From positions 792,963 through 856,962 of the forward strand of contig JAUIAY010000001.1 of the NCBI GenBank assembly GCA_030425285.1: 64,000 nucleotides of DNA, read 5' to 3'. The notes under the pieces were generated by a model. It did no database searches and had not been told where the DNA came from. It was given only the letters and a program-made list of their open reading frames with translations. The translations under genes and the position numbers were made by a program. The stretch comes from Bacteroidia bacterium (lineage in GTDB: Bacteria; Bacteroidota; Bacteroidia; Flavobacteriales; Flavobacteriaceae). Below, piece after piece: positions 43,981 to 51,729 of the stretch. Within the stretch, counting starts at the first letter, position 1. The number at the start of each line of letters is the position of its first letter.

Positions 43981-46743
43981 ATGCAAACAACTACAATTTT
44001 ATTTAAAAAATGTAAGAATTATCTTTATTTTTTTTCTATTCTATTTTTTTGCCATCAGGCAACTTATGCTCAAAAGCCTATGTCTCAAAGATCTATTGAG
44101 ATAAGTCTTGAGGATGATGAGAAAATTGAAACAGAAACAAAGCTTACGGGACGCTATGACTTGAATACAGGGCTTCCGGTTGCGCTTTACGGTTTGAATT
44201 TCCAAGTACCACAAGGCTCTCCAGAGTCTATGGCCATGTATTATTTACAACATGAATCCAAAAAATTGGGTATTCCAACGAATGAGCTGTCCAATTTACG
44301 CCATCATGCTACTAGAACAACTGAAGCAGGCTCGGTGGTTAGATATAGACAGTATTTAGGCGAATTTCCTGTGAACAAAAATGAGGTGACAATAACAATC
44401 TCACCTGAAAACAAGGTGGTTTATGTTATGAACAGTTACCAAAGTGGAGTCAATTCATCAGCTTTGCAAGCAGGTGTTTCTGAAAGCCAAGCTTTTGCAA
44501 TTGCCAATGAATACTTGAATGTTCAAAGTGCTATTAGTTTTAGGGATAGCCATGTAATGATTTATAAAAACTCAAAGATTACAAAACTAGCCCATGAGGT
44601 TGTTATTTCTGCTACACAGCCTTTAGGTGAGTGGCACGTATTTGTTGATGCTGTTACAGGAGGCATTTTTAAGGTAGTTGACAATAACCATTATTACTGC
44701 AATCATGAAGGCCACGATGAAAACTGTGATGCAAATTGTGAACACAACGAAAATAGAAATTATAGAAGACGCGTAAATGGAACCGGAATGGTTTTTAATC
44801 CAGATCCTTTAACATCCAACACTGTAGCCTATGGTGGTCAATATGTTGATGGAAACGATGCTACCAATGCAGCATTGGATGCGGCTCGTTTTACAGTTAC
44901 TTTAAATGATATTACTCAAACAGGGAGCACTTATTCATTAGTAGGGCCACGAGCTGAAATTATTGATTTTGACGCACCTGCAACAGGATTGTTTACGCAA
45001 AATTCACCAGATTTTATTTTTAATAGACAAGACCAAGGTTTCGAACCTGTTAATGTCTATTATCATATTGATTATCTAATGGATTATATAAACAACACAC
45101 TTGGGTGTGATGTGATGCCTTATCAATATTCAGGAGGCGTGCAATATGATCCGCATGGGGCAGGAGGAGCTGATAATTCTTACTATACAGGTGGTGCTGG
45201 TAGATTGGCGTTTGGAGAAGGATGTGTGGATGATGCTGAAGATTCGGATGTTATTCATCATGAATTAGGGCATGGCCTTCACGATTGGGTAACCAATGGA
45301 GGTCTATCTCAAGTAGAAGGGTTGAGTGAAGGTTGCGGAGATTATGTGGCGCAATCCTACAACAGAGGGGTTAATATCGCCAATGGTTATTGGACATCTG
45401 CAGATCCAGCTTGGAATTATGTGTTTAACTGGGATGGCCATAACCCATGTTGGCCAGGTCGTACCACTGGTTATGGTGCTAGTTACCCAGGCGGATTGGT
45501 TGGGCAAATTCATACAGATGGTCAAATTTGGGCGACCTGCTTAATGACTGTTTGGGATGAGATTGGACAACAAGAAATGGACAAAATATTCTATGAAGGT
45601 TTGGGAATGACTAATGGCGGAACAAGCCAAAACGATGCTGCCAATGCAGTTTATCAAGCGGCTTTAAACTTAAATTATACAACTCCTCAAATAAATGCCA
45701 TCCATTCAGGTTTGACAGCTTGTGGCTATACATTACCAGCGTTGCCTGGGCCACCTGTTGCAGCATTTAGTTCAGATAGTACCACTATTTGTTTAGATAC
45801 AGAAAACACGGTTATGTTTTTTGATGATACAGTTCCAGCTGCAACGTCATGGACATGGACTTTTGAAGGAGGTTCTCCGGCGACATCGAGTGACCAAAAC
45901 CCTATAGTTACTTATAGTGGTGTTGGCACTTATGATGTAACTTTAGAAGTGAGTAATGAATTTGGGTCTGATACCATAACCATTACCGATTACATTTCGG
46001 TTGTTTCAGGAGAAGACTGTCCTTCTTGTATAACCTATGATTCTGCCACCAATTTGGGACTATCAATCCCTGACGGAGCTGGAGCTAATACTCCAGGATC
46101 ACCATTAACACATATTATAAATGTGCCTATGGGAGATGATACTGTTATAGATTATATTACTTTAAACACTGATATTTCACATACTTATATTAATGATTTA
46201 GAAATTACGCTAACTCACCCTAATGGGACTTCGGCTGTAATTGTTTGGGATAGAAATTGTGCCAATGAGAACGATTTAGATGTAACCTTTGAAGATGAAG
46301 CAGATCCTATTGTCTGTGCTGAACCAACAGTGGGAACCTATGATCCAGTCAATCCCCTTTCTATATTTTCTGGTTTAAACAGCGCTGGAGATTGGACTAT
46401 ATCTATTCGTGATTTTTGGAATGCAGATTTAGGAACTTTAAATGATTGGTCAATTTATATTTGTGGTGAAGCAGGGTTGTCAGTAGATGAATTTGGTGTT
46501 GATGAATTTGCTTTGTATCCTAACCCCAATAAAGGCGAATTTACGATTAGTCTTAATTCTCCCAATTCTGACATAAATGTATCAGTTTATGACATTCAAG
46601 GGCGTTCTGTGTTTAATAATTCATTTGATAATTCAGGGACATTTAAGCAAGTTATTAGTTTAAATAATGTGCAGTCGGGTATATATTTAGTTAAAGTCGT
46701 TGATGGCGAAAAACAAACTATTAAAAAGATTTTAGTCGAGTAA
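43981..46743 (+). CDS. Secreted M36 (fungalysin-like) metalloprotease with PKD, P-domain and type IX sorting domain
   Basis: 920 residues. Signal segment at ~11-31 (KNYLYFFSILFFCHQATYA), FTP/PepSY-like propeptide (~80-230), and the zinc site H427-E-L-G-H431 in VIHHELGHGLHDW with EGLSEGCGDYVAQS supplying the third ligand Glu region. This is M36 fungalysin pattern. C-terminal modules in order: a PKD domain (AAFSSDSTTICLDTENTVMFFDD), a proprotein-convertase P-domain (LEITLTHPNGTSAVIVWDRN), and a T9SS sorting domain (FALYPNPNKGEFTISL ... GIYLVKVVDGEKQTIKKILVE). It degrades extracellular protein. Divergent from the M43 gene. Confidence 0.93.
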   Translation: MQTTTILFKKCKNYLYFFSILFFCHQATYAQKPMSQRSIEISLEDDEKIETETKLTGRYDLNTGLPVALYGLNFQVPQGSPESMAMYYLQHESKKLGIPTNELSNLRHHATRTTEAGSVVRYRQYLGEFPVNKNEVTITISPENKVVYVMNSYQSGVNSSALQAGVSESQAFAIANEYLNVQSAISFRDSHVMIYKNSKITKLAHEVVISATQPLGEWHVFVDAVTGGIFKVVDNNHYYCNHEGHDENCDANCEHNENRNYRRRVNGTGMVFNPDPLTSNTVAYGGQYVDGNDATNAALDAARFTVTLNDITQTGSTYSLVGPRAEIIDFDAPATGLFTQNSPDFIFNRQDQGFEPVNVYYHIDYLMDYINNTLGCDVMPYQYSGGVQYDPHGAGGADNSYYTGGAGRLAFGEGCVDDAEDSDVIHHELGHGLHDWVTNGGLSQVEGLSEGCGDYVAQSYNRGVNIANGYWTSADPAWNYVFNWDGHNPCWPGRTTGYGASYPGGLVGQIHTDGQIWATCLMTVWDEIGQQEMDKIFYEGLGMTNGGTSQNDAANAVYQAALNLNYTTPQINAIHSGLTACGYTLPALPGPPVAAFSSDSTTICLDTENTVMFFDDTVPAATSWTWTFEGGSPATSSDQNPIVTYSGVGTYDVTLEVSNEFGSDTITITDYISVVSGEDCPSCITYDSATNLGLSIPDGAGANTPGSPLTHIINVPMGDDTVIDYITLNTDISHTYINDLEITLTHPNGTSAVIVWDRNCANENDLDVTFEDEADPIVCAEPTVGTYDPVNPLSIFSGLNSAGDWTISIRDFWNADLGTLNDWSIYICGEAGLSVDEFGVDEFALYPNPNKGEFTISLNSPNSDINVSVYDIQGRSVFNNSFDNSGTFKQVISLNNVQSGIYLVKVVDGEKQTIKKILVE

Positions 46744-46764
46744 ACATCTGCATTTAAGTATTTT

Positions 46765-46797
46765 AAAAAAGGAAGCTTTTGAGCTTCCTTTTTTATT
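46765..46797. terminator. Bidirectional terminator between M36 protease and pth
   Basis: AAAAAAGGAAGC (46765-46776) and GCTTCCTTTTTT (46783-46794) form a 12-bp stem with a TTTTGA loop. It ends the plus-strand protease and overlaps the pth stop codon on the opposite strand. Confidence 0.85.
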
Positions 46798-47359
46798 TTC
46801 CATTAAATGTATTCATAGTGTTATTTACGCCAGCTGTTCCGAAAGATCGAATGAGTTCAATCGATTTTTCAAGCCTTTCTGGTAAACCTTTGGATTCTTC
46901 GTCGTCCCATTCTCCTAAAACATAATCAATTTGTCGGCCTTTGCTAAAAGTATCGCTTATTCCAAATCTAAAACGGTTGTATTTGGTTGTTTGTAATTTG
47001 TCCTGAATGTCCTTTAATCCATTGTGACCACCATCACTCCCTTTGGTTTTTAATCTAATACTTCCAAAAGGAAGGTTTAAATCATCGGTAATGACCAATA
47101 AATTTTCTAAAGGTATTTTTTCTTTAGTCAACCAATACTGAACCGCTTTACCACTCAAGTTCATATACGTGCTTGGCTTCAGTAAAATAAAAGTACGTCC
47201 TTTAAATTTATAGGTCGCTATATCTCCTAATTTCTGGGTTTCGAATTTTAAATCTTCTTTTTCGGTCAAAAAATCCAAAATCTTAAAACCAATGTTGTGT
47301 CTCGTATTGGCATATTTTTCACCAATGTTTCCTAAACCAACAATCAAAAATTTTTTCAT
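46793..47359 (-). CDS. pth: Peptidyl-tRNA hydrolase
   Basis: The preferred start is the ATG at 47357-47359 (MKKFLIVGLGNIGEKY), giving 188 residues, the usual Pth length; a longer frame begins at 47428, but its extra 23 residues do not match the family. Catalytic His sits in NTRHNIGF; other signatures are KPSTYMNLSGKAV, VITDDLNLPFGSIRLK and GGHNGLKDI. It frees stalled tRNAs from peptidyl-tRNA. Downstream of rplY, separated by an intrinsic terminator. The order prs, rplY, pth is common across bacteria. Confidence 0.95.
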   Translation of the reverse strand: MKKFLIVGLGNIGEKYANTRHNIGFKILDFLTEKEDLKFETQKLGDIATYKFKGRTFILLKPSTYMNLSGKAVQYWLTKEKIPLENLLVITDDLNLPFGSIRLKTKGSDGGHNGLKDIQDKLQTTKYNRFRFGISDTFSKGRQIDYVLGEWDDEESKGLPERLEKSIELIRSFGTAGVNNTMNTFNGK

Positions 47360-47448
47360 AAGATCTGTTTCTTCAATTTTGAGGATATCTTTGTTTCTTC
47401 CAAAGAATCTTTTTATGAAATGACACATGAGGGTAATTTTTGTAAAAA

Positions 47449-47483
47449 TAAAAAAGCACCCTGAATAATCAGAATGCTTTTTG
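47449..47483 (-). terminator. Intrinsic terminator after rplY
   Basis: AAAAAGCA-CCCTGA and TCAG-AATGCTTTTT form an imperfect stem. On the minus strand it follows the rplY stop by ~20 bp and ends in TTTTTTATTTTT. Confidence 0.7.
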
Positions 47484-47503
47484 TCATTTCATGTGAGTTA
47501 AAT

Positions 47504-48172
47504 CTATTCTTGTGCTTCAGTAGCTTCTGCTGCTGGAGCTTCAGCCCCTTCAGCTGTTGCTTCAGTTCCTTCTGCACCTTCTTCAGTTTCGTCTTCATCA
47601 TCTTCTAACGATGCTAATGCCATAGCAGCTCTAGCTCGTTTGATTTGACAAACCACAGTATTATCAGTGTGCATAATTTTGTAAAGGTCGTTCTCTAAAG
47701 CAGTAACATATAATTTGTTACCAATTTTCATAGGAGTAATGTCTACTTCAATAAAATCTGGTAAGTTTTTAGGTAAAGCTTTAACACGTAATCTACGAGA
47801 GTTTTTACGTAAAACACCACCAGCTTTAACACCTTTAGAGTTCCCAACAAAGTGAACAGGAACTTCCATTGTAATTGGTTTTCCTTCGTGTAATTGGTAG
47901 AAATCTATGTGTAGAATTCTATCCGTTACAGGGTGGAATTGGAGATCCTGCATGATAGCGTTGTAGCTTTCGCCGTTATCCATAGTAATCACAACTGTAT
48001 GCGCGTTAGGCGTATAAACCAGTTTTGAAAATGCGATTTCATCAGCAGAGAAATGCACTGGCTTATCACCTCCGTATAATACGCAAGGTACCTGTCCAGC
48101 ATTACGTAAGGCTTTTGTTGACTTTTTGCCCACGCTTTCTCTTTGAGATCCGTTGATTGTAATTGACTTCAT
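47504..48172 (-). CDS. rplY: 50S ribosomal protein L25 / Ctc
   Basis: 222 residues. N-terminal 5S-rRNA-binding L25 domain ([35 protein letters not shown]) and C-terminal Ctc-type TL5 beta domain ([48 protein letters not shown]). The last ~35 residues are an acidic Glu/Ala/Thr-rich tail ([20 protein letters not shown]) seen in Bacteroidota L25. It binds 5S rRNA. Cotranscribed with prs (23-bp gap). Confidence 0.95.
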   Translation of the reverse strand: MKSITINGSQRESVGKKSTKALRNAGQVPCVLYGGDKPVHFSADEIAFSKLVYTPNAHTVVITMDNGESYNAIMQDLQFHPVTDRILHIDFYQLHEGKPITMEVPVHFVGNSKGVKAGGVLRKNSRRLRVKALPKNLPDFIEVDITPMKIGNKLYVTALENDLYKIMHTDNTVVCQIKRARAAMALASLEDDEDETEEGAEGTEATAEGAEAPAAEATEAQE

Positions 48173-48195
48173 TTTTATTTATATTAATTATTAAA

Positions 48196-49137
48196 TTACA
48201 TAATAAATTTAGAACTAATAGACTTGTTGTAATGCACATTCTGCATCACTTCAGCAAATAGTTCAGCGCAGCTCAATACACGTATTTTGCTGCTTTCTTG
48301 TTTTAGAGGAATGGAATCGGTAACGATTAATTCCTCAAGTTTAGAGTTTTCCAAACGGTCATAGGCACTACCCGACAAAATAGGATGGGTACAAATGGCG
48401 CGAACGCTCAAAGCGCCTCTTTCCATCATTAAATCGGCAGCCTTAGTAAGCGTACCAGCCGTATCGACCATATCATCAACTAATACAACATTTTTACCAG
48501 TTACGTCGCCAATTAATTCCATGTGTGAAATAACATTGGCTTTAGCACGTTGCTTATAACAAATTACCACGTCACTTTCTAAAGCTTTAGAATAAGCATA
48601 AGCTCTTTTTGAACCACCCATATCTGGTGATGCAATAGTTAAATTATCTAGGTTTAAACTTCTTAAGTAAGGTAAAAAGATGGTTGATGCAAATAAGTGA
48701 TCAACAGGTTTTTCAAAGAAACCTTGAATTTGATCAGCATGCAAATCCATAGTGATAATTCTAGTTGCTCCAGCAGTTTCCAACATTTTGGCAACTAATT
48801 TGGCAGCAATAGGAACTCTTGGTTTGTCTTTACGATCCTGTCTAGCCCAACCAAAGTATGGCATAACAGCAGTAATGTGTCTGGCCGATGCACGTTTGGC
48901 AGCATCAATCATCAGCAACATTTCCATTAAATTTTCAGGGCCAGGATGTGTTGAACCTATTATAAAAATACGTGCCCCACGAATAGATTCCTCATATGAT
49001 GGTTGAAACTCACCATCACTATAGGTAGAAGTAATAACATTGCCCATGCTAATACCAAATGCATCGGCTATTTTTTTGGCCAATACCTTGCTTTGGGTAC
49101 AAGTAAATATTTTAGCTGGTGTACTTGCGCTTGACAT
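48196..49137 (-). CDS. prs: Ribose-phosphate pyrophosphokinase
   Basis: 313 residues. It makes PRPP from ribose 5-phosphate and ATP for nucleotide, His and Trp synthesis. Signatures: FTCTQSKVLAKKIADAFG, SDGEFQPSYEESIRGARIFIIGS, YFGWARQDRKDKPRVPIAAKLVA (ATP flexible region), DLHADQIQGFFEKPVDHL, and the PRPP-binding loop VLVDDMVDTAGTL. A TAAATTTG promoter element lies at 49190-49197 on the minus strand. Followed by rplY. The spacing supports a prs-rplY operon. Confidence 0.96.
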   Translation of the reverse strand: MSSASTPAKIFTCTQSKVLAKKIADAFGISMGNVITSTYSDGEFQPSYEESIRGARIFIIGSTHPGPENLMEMLLMIDAAKRASARHITAVMPYFGWARQDRKDKPRVPIAAKLVAKMLETAGATRIITMDLHADQIQGFFEKPVDHLFASTIFLPYLRSLNLDNLTIASPDMGGSKRAYAYSKALESDVVICYKQRAKANVISHMELIGDVTGKNVVLVDDMVDTAGTLTKAADLMMERGALSVRAICTHPILSGSAYDRLENSKLEELIVTDSIPLKQESSKIRVLSCAELFAEVMQNVHYNKSISSKFIM

Positions 49138-49189
49138 GTTTAATCTATTGTTTGGTAACGATTTAAAATCGGTTTTTCTAAACGAGGTG

Positions 49190-49197
49190 CAAATTTA
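49190..49197 (-). promoter_or_regulatory. Promoter -7 element of prs
   Basis: Reads TAAATTTG on the minus strand, an exact TAnnTTTG match, 53 bp upstream of the prs start codon; a TTTG lies 17 nt further upstream. Confidence 0.6.
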
Positions 49198-49241
49198 TGA
49201 ATTTATTTCAACTGCAAAAGCATAAAAGCTAGTAATTTTAA

Positions 49242-49271
49242 TTGTTAATACTATTTTATTTTATAATTTTG
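49242..49271 (+). promoter_or_regulatory. Promoter of tRNA-Leu
   Basis: TTG (49242-49244), exactly 19 nt, then TAATTTTG (49264-49271): the full Bacteroidota consensus TTG-N19-TAnnTTTG, about 12 bp before the mature tRNA. Confidence 0.75.
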
Positions 49272-49282
49272 CAGTCTCAATC

Positions 49283-49364
49283 GCTCAAGTGGCGGAATTG
49301 GTAGACGCGCTGGATTCAAAATCCAGTTCTTTCGGGAGTGTGGGTTCGATTCCCACCTTGAGTA
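49283..49364 (+). tRNA. tRNA-Leu, anticodon CAA
   Basis: 82 nt. The acceptor GCTCAAG pairs with CTTGAGT (one G-T pair at the end) with discriminator A; anticodon arm CTGGA/TCCAG encloses TTCAAAA, giving CAA, which reads UUG. A long variable arm (TTCTTTCGGGAG region) and a T-arm with GGTTCGATTCC confirm the class II leucine identity. No CCA is encoded after base 49364. It has its own promoter and terminator. Confidence 0.96.
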
Positions 49365-49365
49365 C

Positions 49366-49396
49366 AAAGGGAGCAATTTTTATTGCTCCCTTTTGT
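49366..49396 (+). terminator. Intrinsic terminator of tRNA-Leu (bidirectional shape)
   Basis: AAAGGGAGCAA (49366-49376) pairs with TTGCTCCCTTTT (49383-49394). It also lies just past the stop codon of the minus-strand gene at 49400. Confidence 0.85.
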
Positions 49397-49399
49397 GTT

Positions 49400-49936
49400 T
49401 TAAAACCGTTTTGCAATACCTATCCCTAGATTAATACTGTTATAGGCATCAAAAATAATATCATAATCAAATCCTAATAGGACTTCCATATTAAACTTGG
49501 GTATTTCAATGCCATATTCAGCGCCAATTCTGGCAAGACCAAAATTTTCATCTTTTTCAAATTCCATACCAGCACCTATTTCAATACCTAGTCCTTCAGT
49601 TATTTTATAAGTACCAACAATGAGTGAGGCAATTGGTGTACTTCTTTCAATAATTTCATCATCCTTTGTTTTTTCGATTACAAAATCTTCAATAATGATA
49701 TCGTTGTGAAGACCTATTGCCCATTTTTCATTAAAATTATAATTGTAATTCAAAGCCCATGAAGGTAACGAAACAGCAGTTTTTTCACCGTTTTCAACAC
49801 CTTCAAAAATTATGGAATGGCTCAATAGTACTGATATAGAATGATGTTTAAATTCTTTAGACTCTTCTTCTTGACCAAAACTATTTAGGCAAAATAAGAG
49901 TGCTATTGCAAATATGAGAGTGTTTAGAGTTTTCAT
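49400..49936 (-). CDS. Small outer-membrane beta-barrel-like protein
   Basis: The ATG at 49934-49936 starts a signal peptide (MKTLNTLIFAIALLFCLNSFGQ), preferred over the longer frame starting at 49999 whose first 21 residues do not fit export. The 178-residue product has alternating beta-strand patterns (AVSLPSWALNYNYNFNEKWAIGLHND; LIVGTYKITEGLGIEIGAGMEFE; FNMEVLLGFDYDIIFDAYNSINLGIG) and ends with a C-terminal Phe (AKRF), as in outer-membrane barrels. Function unknown. It is convergent with the tRNA-Leu unit. Confidence 0.75.
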   Translation of the reverse strand: MKTLNTLIFAIALLFCLNSFGQEEESKEFKHHSISVLLSHSIIFEGVENGEKTAVSLPSWALNYNYNFNEKWAIGLHNDIIIEDFVIEKTKDDEIIERSTPIASLIVGTYKITEGLGIEIGAGMEFEKDENFGLARIGAEYGIEIPKFNMEVLLGFDYDIIFDAYNSINLGIGIAKRF

Positions 49937-50010
49937 TTTTTGGTTGTTAAAGGAAATGCTGTTACTAATATATTCATTAATTGTTAATTGTTCAATCAAT
50001 TGGTTTAATG

Positions 50011-50056
50011 TTGTATATTTAGAAACACCCTAAAAACTAAATCAACCATGCTTGAA
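50011..50056 (+). repeat. Duplicated leader-and-start segment, upstream copy
   Basis: 46 bp that match 50586-50631 at 38 of 46 positions with no gaps: TTGTATATTT, then CACCCTAAAAACTA, then ATGCTTGAA. In this copy the ATG (50048) opens only a 13-codon frame ending TGA at 50084-50086. It looks like a degraded copy of the hupE promoter, leader and start codon. Confidence 0.75.
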
Positions 50057-50130
50057 GGTCTTTTGGTAGGTTTGTTTTTTTGCTGATTTTTTTTTTTAAC
50101 ATAAAGTATTTTTACAAGTAGTGAACTAAT

Positions 50131-50508
50131 ATGAGAATTCAAACTTTAGCTTTTATATTAATAGCTAGTAGTCTACTTATTTTTTTTATTTATCTGATGA
50201 CTAAATTCTTTTTTTGGTTATTATATGGAAAAGAAGTTATTCGTAAAATAGTCAAAAAGAAAATAGATAAAAATATTATTAATATCTATTTCTTAAGAGA
50301 TGATGATAAGAGAAATAAACCTCTTTATGTTGAAAGAAATTTTTTTAATCATATACCTGGGTTTAGTACAAGTCTTAAAAAGGAATATTATTTAAAAGTT
50401 GATTTTATGGAAAATGGAAAAATAGAAAGTCTAATTGCTAGAGTAGATTACAACAGAGTATATAAAAAAATTAAAGTCAATATACACAACCCAAAAAAGC
50501 AACAATAA
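50131..50508 (+). CDS. Orphan membrane-anchored protein between duplicated hupE leaders
   Basis: 125 residues. One N-terminal membrane helix (TLAFILIASSLLIFFIYLMTKFFFWLLYG), then a basic soluble domain (KKIDKNIINIYFLRDDDKRNKPLYVERNFFNHI, then YYLKVDFMENGKIESLIARVDY, KKIKVNIHNPKKQQ). Very AT-rich, as is the flanking DNA. I recognise no family. It lies between the two copies of the duplicated 46-bp hupE leader segment, so it may have arrived by insertion or by duplication. Whether it is expressed is unknown. Confidence 0.55.
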   Translation: MRIQTLAFILIASSLLIFFIYLMTKFFFWLLYGKEVIRKIVKKKIDKNIINIYFLRDDDKRNKPLYVERNFFNHIPGFSTSLKKEYYLKVDFMENGKIESLIARVDYNRVYKKIKVNIHNPKKQQ

Positions 50509-50585
50509 TGAGTGTTAAATTTTTAAATTCTCTTAATTATAAGCATAGAGATAAGACGTTCTAGTAGCTAACGTTTCGTATTTAA

Positions 50586-50631
50586 TTGTATATTTGATCG
50601 CACCCTAAAAACTACATAAACAATGCTTGAA
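50586..50631 (+). repeat. Duplicated leader-and-start segment, hupE copy
   Basis: The functional copy of the repeat at 50011: it includes an exact TAnnTTTG promoter element (TATATTTG, 50589-50596), the leader and the first three codons (MLE) of the HupE gene. Confidence 0.75.
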
Positions 50632-51213
50632 AATTTTTGGTTCAATGTGGAATATGGCATCAACCATGTGTTGGATATTAATGGTTATGACCATGTTCTG
50701 TTTCTTATCGTATTAACAGTTCCCTATTTGTTTAAAGACTGGAAGCGTGTATTGCTATTGGTGTCATTATTTACACTAGGACATACACTATCCTTGATTT
50801 TGGCTGCCTATGATGTAGTTAGCGTCAATGGAAAGTTGGTTGAATTCTTGATTCCAGTCACTATAATGATTGTGGCTTTGTTTAATGTGTTCACTGCTGG
50901 TAAAGGCGCACAAAAAGAACGTGTGGGTGTCTTGTTTTTTTCTACTTTATTTTTTGGATTGGTACATGGCCTTGGATTTGCAAGAGAATTCCAGATTCTA
51001 ATTGGCAGAGATGATAATAAACTAGCAACGCTTTTAGAGTTTGCTTTGGGTATTGAAATTGCCCAAATTATTATCGTATTTGTTGTGCTTTTTCTGGGTT
51101 ATATCATGCAAACTGTCTTCAGGTTTTCCAAACGCGATTGGATTATGGTAGTTTCGGCCATTGTGGTTGGATTGGTCATGCCCATGATTTTGGGCAGTGA
51201 TTTCTTGGCATAA
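50623..51213 (+). CDS. HupE/UreJ-family membrane protein
   Basis: 196 residues with five or six membrane helices. Signatures: GINHVLDINGYDHVLFLIVLT, FTLGHTLSLILAAYDVV, and FFGLVHGLGFAREF, the H-x4-D-H and H-G-L-G-F motifs of HupE/UreJ_2 proteins. Related proteins transport nickel or cobalt for hydrogenase or urease, but no such enzyme genes are near, and the flavobacterial subgroup is of unknown role. The gene directly follows the duplicated leader segment. Confidence 0.8.
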   Translation: MLENFWFNVEYGINHVLDINGYDHVLFLIVLTVPYLFKDWKRVLLLVSLFTLGHTLSLILAAYDVVSVNGKLVEFLIPVTIMIVALFNVFTAGKGAQKERVGVLFFSTLFFGLVHGLGFAREFQILIGRDDNKLATLLEFALGIEIAQIIIVFVVLFLGYIMQTVFRFSKRDWIMVVSAIVVGLVMPMILGSDFLA

Positions 51214-51288
51214 CCTAAAGTTTTCATAAATCTTTAATCTTCAGGTTGTAATTAAAATACGAACCAACTATATTCGTTATAAGGATTC

Positions 51289-51729
51289 ATGTATATGAAA
51301 GAAAAGAAACAACTTAAATATGATAGAGCATATTTAAGAATGGCTACAGAATGGGGAAAGCTTTCCTATTGTAAACGAAAACAGGTTGGCGCGATTATTG
51401 TCAAGGATAGAATGATAATATCTGATGGTTACAATGGTACACCGACAGGTTTTGAAAATTACTGTGAGGATGATGAAGGTTATACCAAGTGGTATGTGCT
51501 GCATGCAGAGGCTAATGCTATTTTGAAAGTGGCTGCATCAACACAATCTTGTAAAGGAGCTACGCTTTACATTACACTTTCACCTTGTAAGGAATGTAGT
51601 AAACTTATTCATCAAGCTGGTATTGTTCGTGTTGTTTATAGTGAAGCTTATAAAGATGATTCCGGATTGCGTTTTTTAAGAAAAGCAGGAGTTGAGTTGA
51701 CTTTAATAGAAAATTTGAAATCTGAATAA
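51289..51729 (+). CDS. Deoxycytidylate (dCMP) deaminase, ComEB-type
   Basis: 146 residues with the zinc-dependent cytidine/dCMP deaminase motifs: H-A-E in LHAEANAIL and P-C-x2-C in LSPCKECSKLI, plus QVGAIIVKDRMIISDGYNGTP and the C-terminal VEL-TLIE strand. It converts dCMP to dUMP, feeding thymidylate synthesis. A start at 51295 (MKEKKQ) is also possible. It overlaps the S41 protease gene start by one base (51729). Confidence 0.92.
   Translation: MYMKEKKQLKYDRAYLRMATEWGKLSYCKRKQVGAIIVKDRMIISDGYNGTPTGFENYCEDDEGYTKWYVLHAEANAILKVAASTQSCKGATLYITLSPCKECSKLIHQAGIVRVVYSEAYKDDSGLRFLRKAGVELTLIENLKSE

Noticed and set aside
47360-47428. N-terminal extension of peptidyl-tRNA hydrolase
   Set aside because: The extra 23 residues do not match the family; the ATG at 47357-47359 gives the standard length and N-terminal motif.
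50048-50086. 13-codon reading frame after the duplicated leader
   Set aside because: Too short and unlike any family; explained as a decayed copy of the hupE start.
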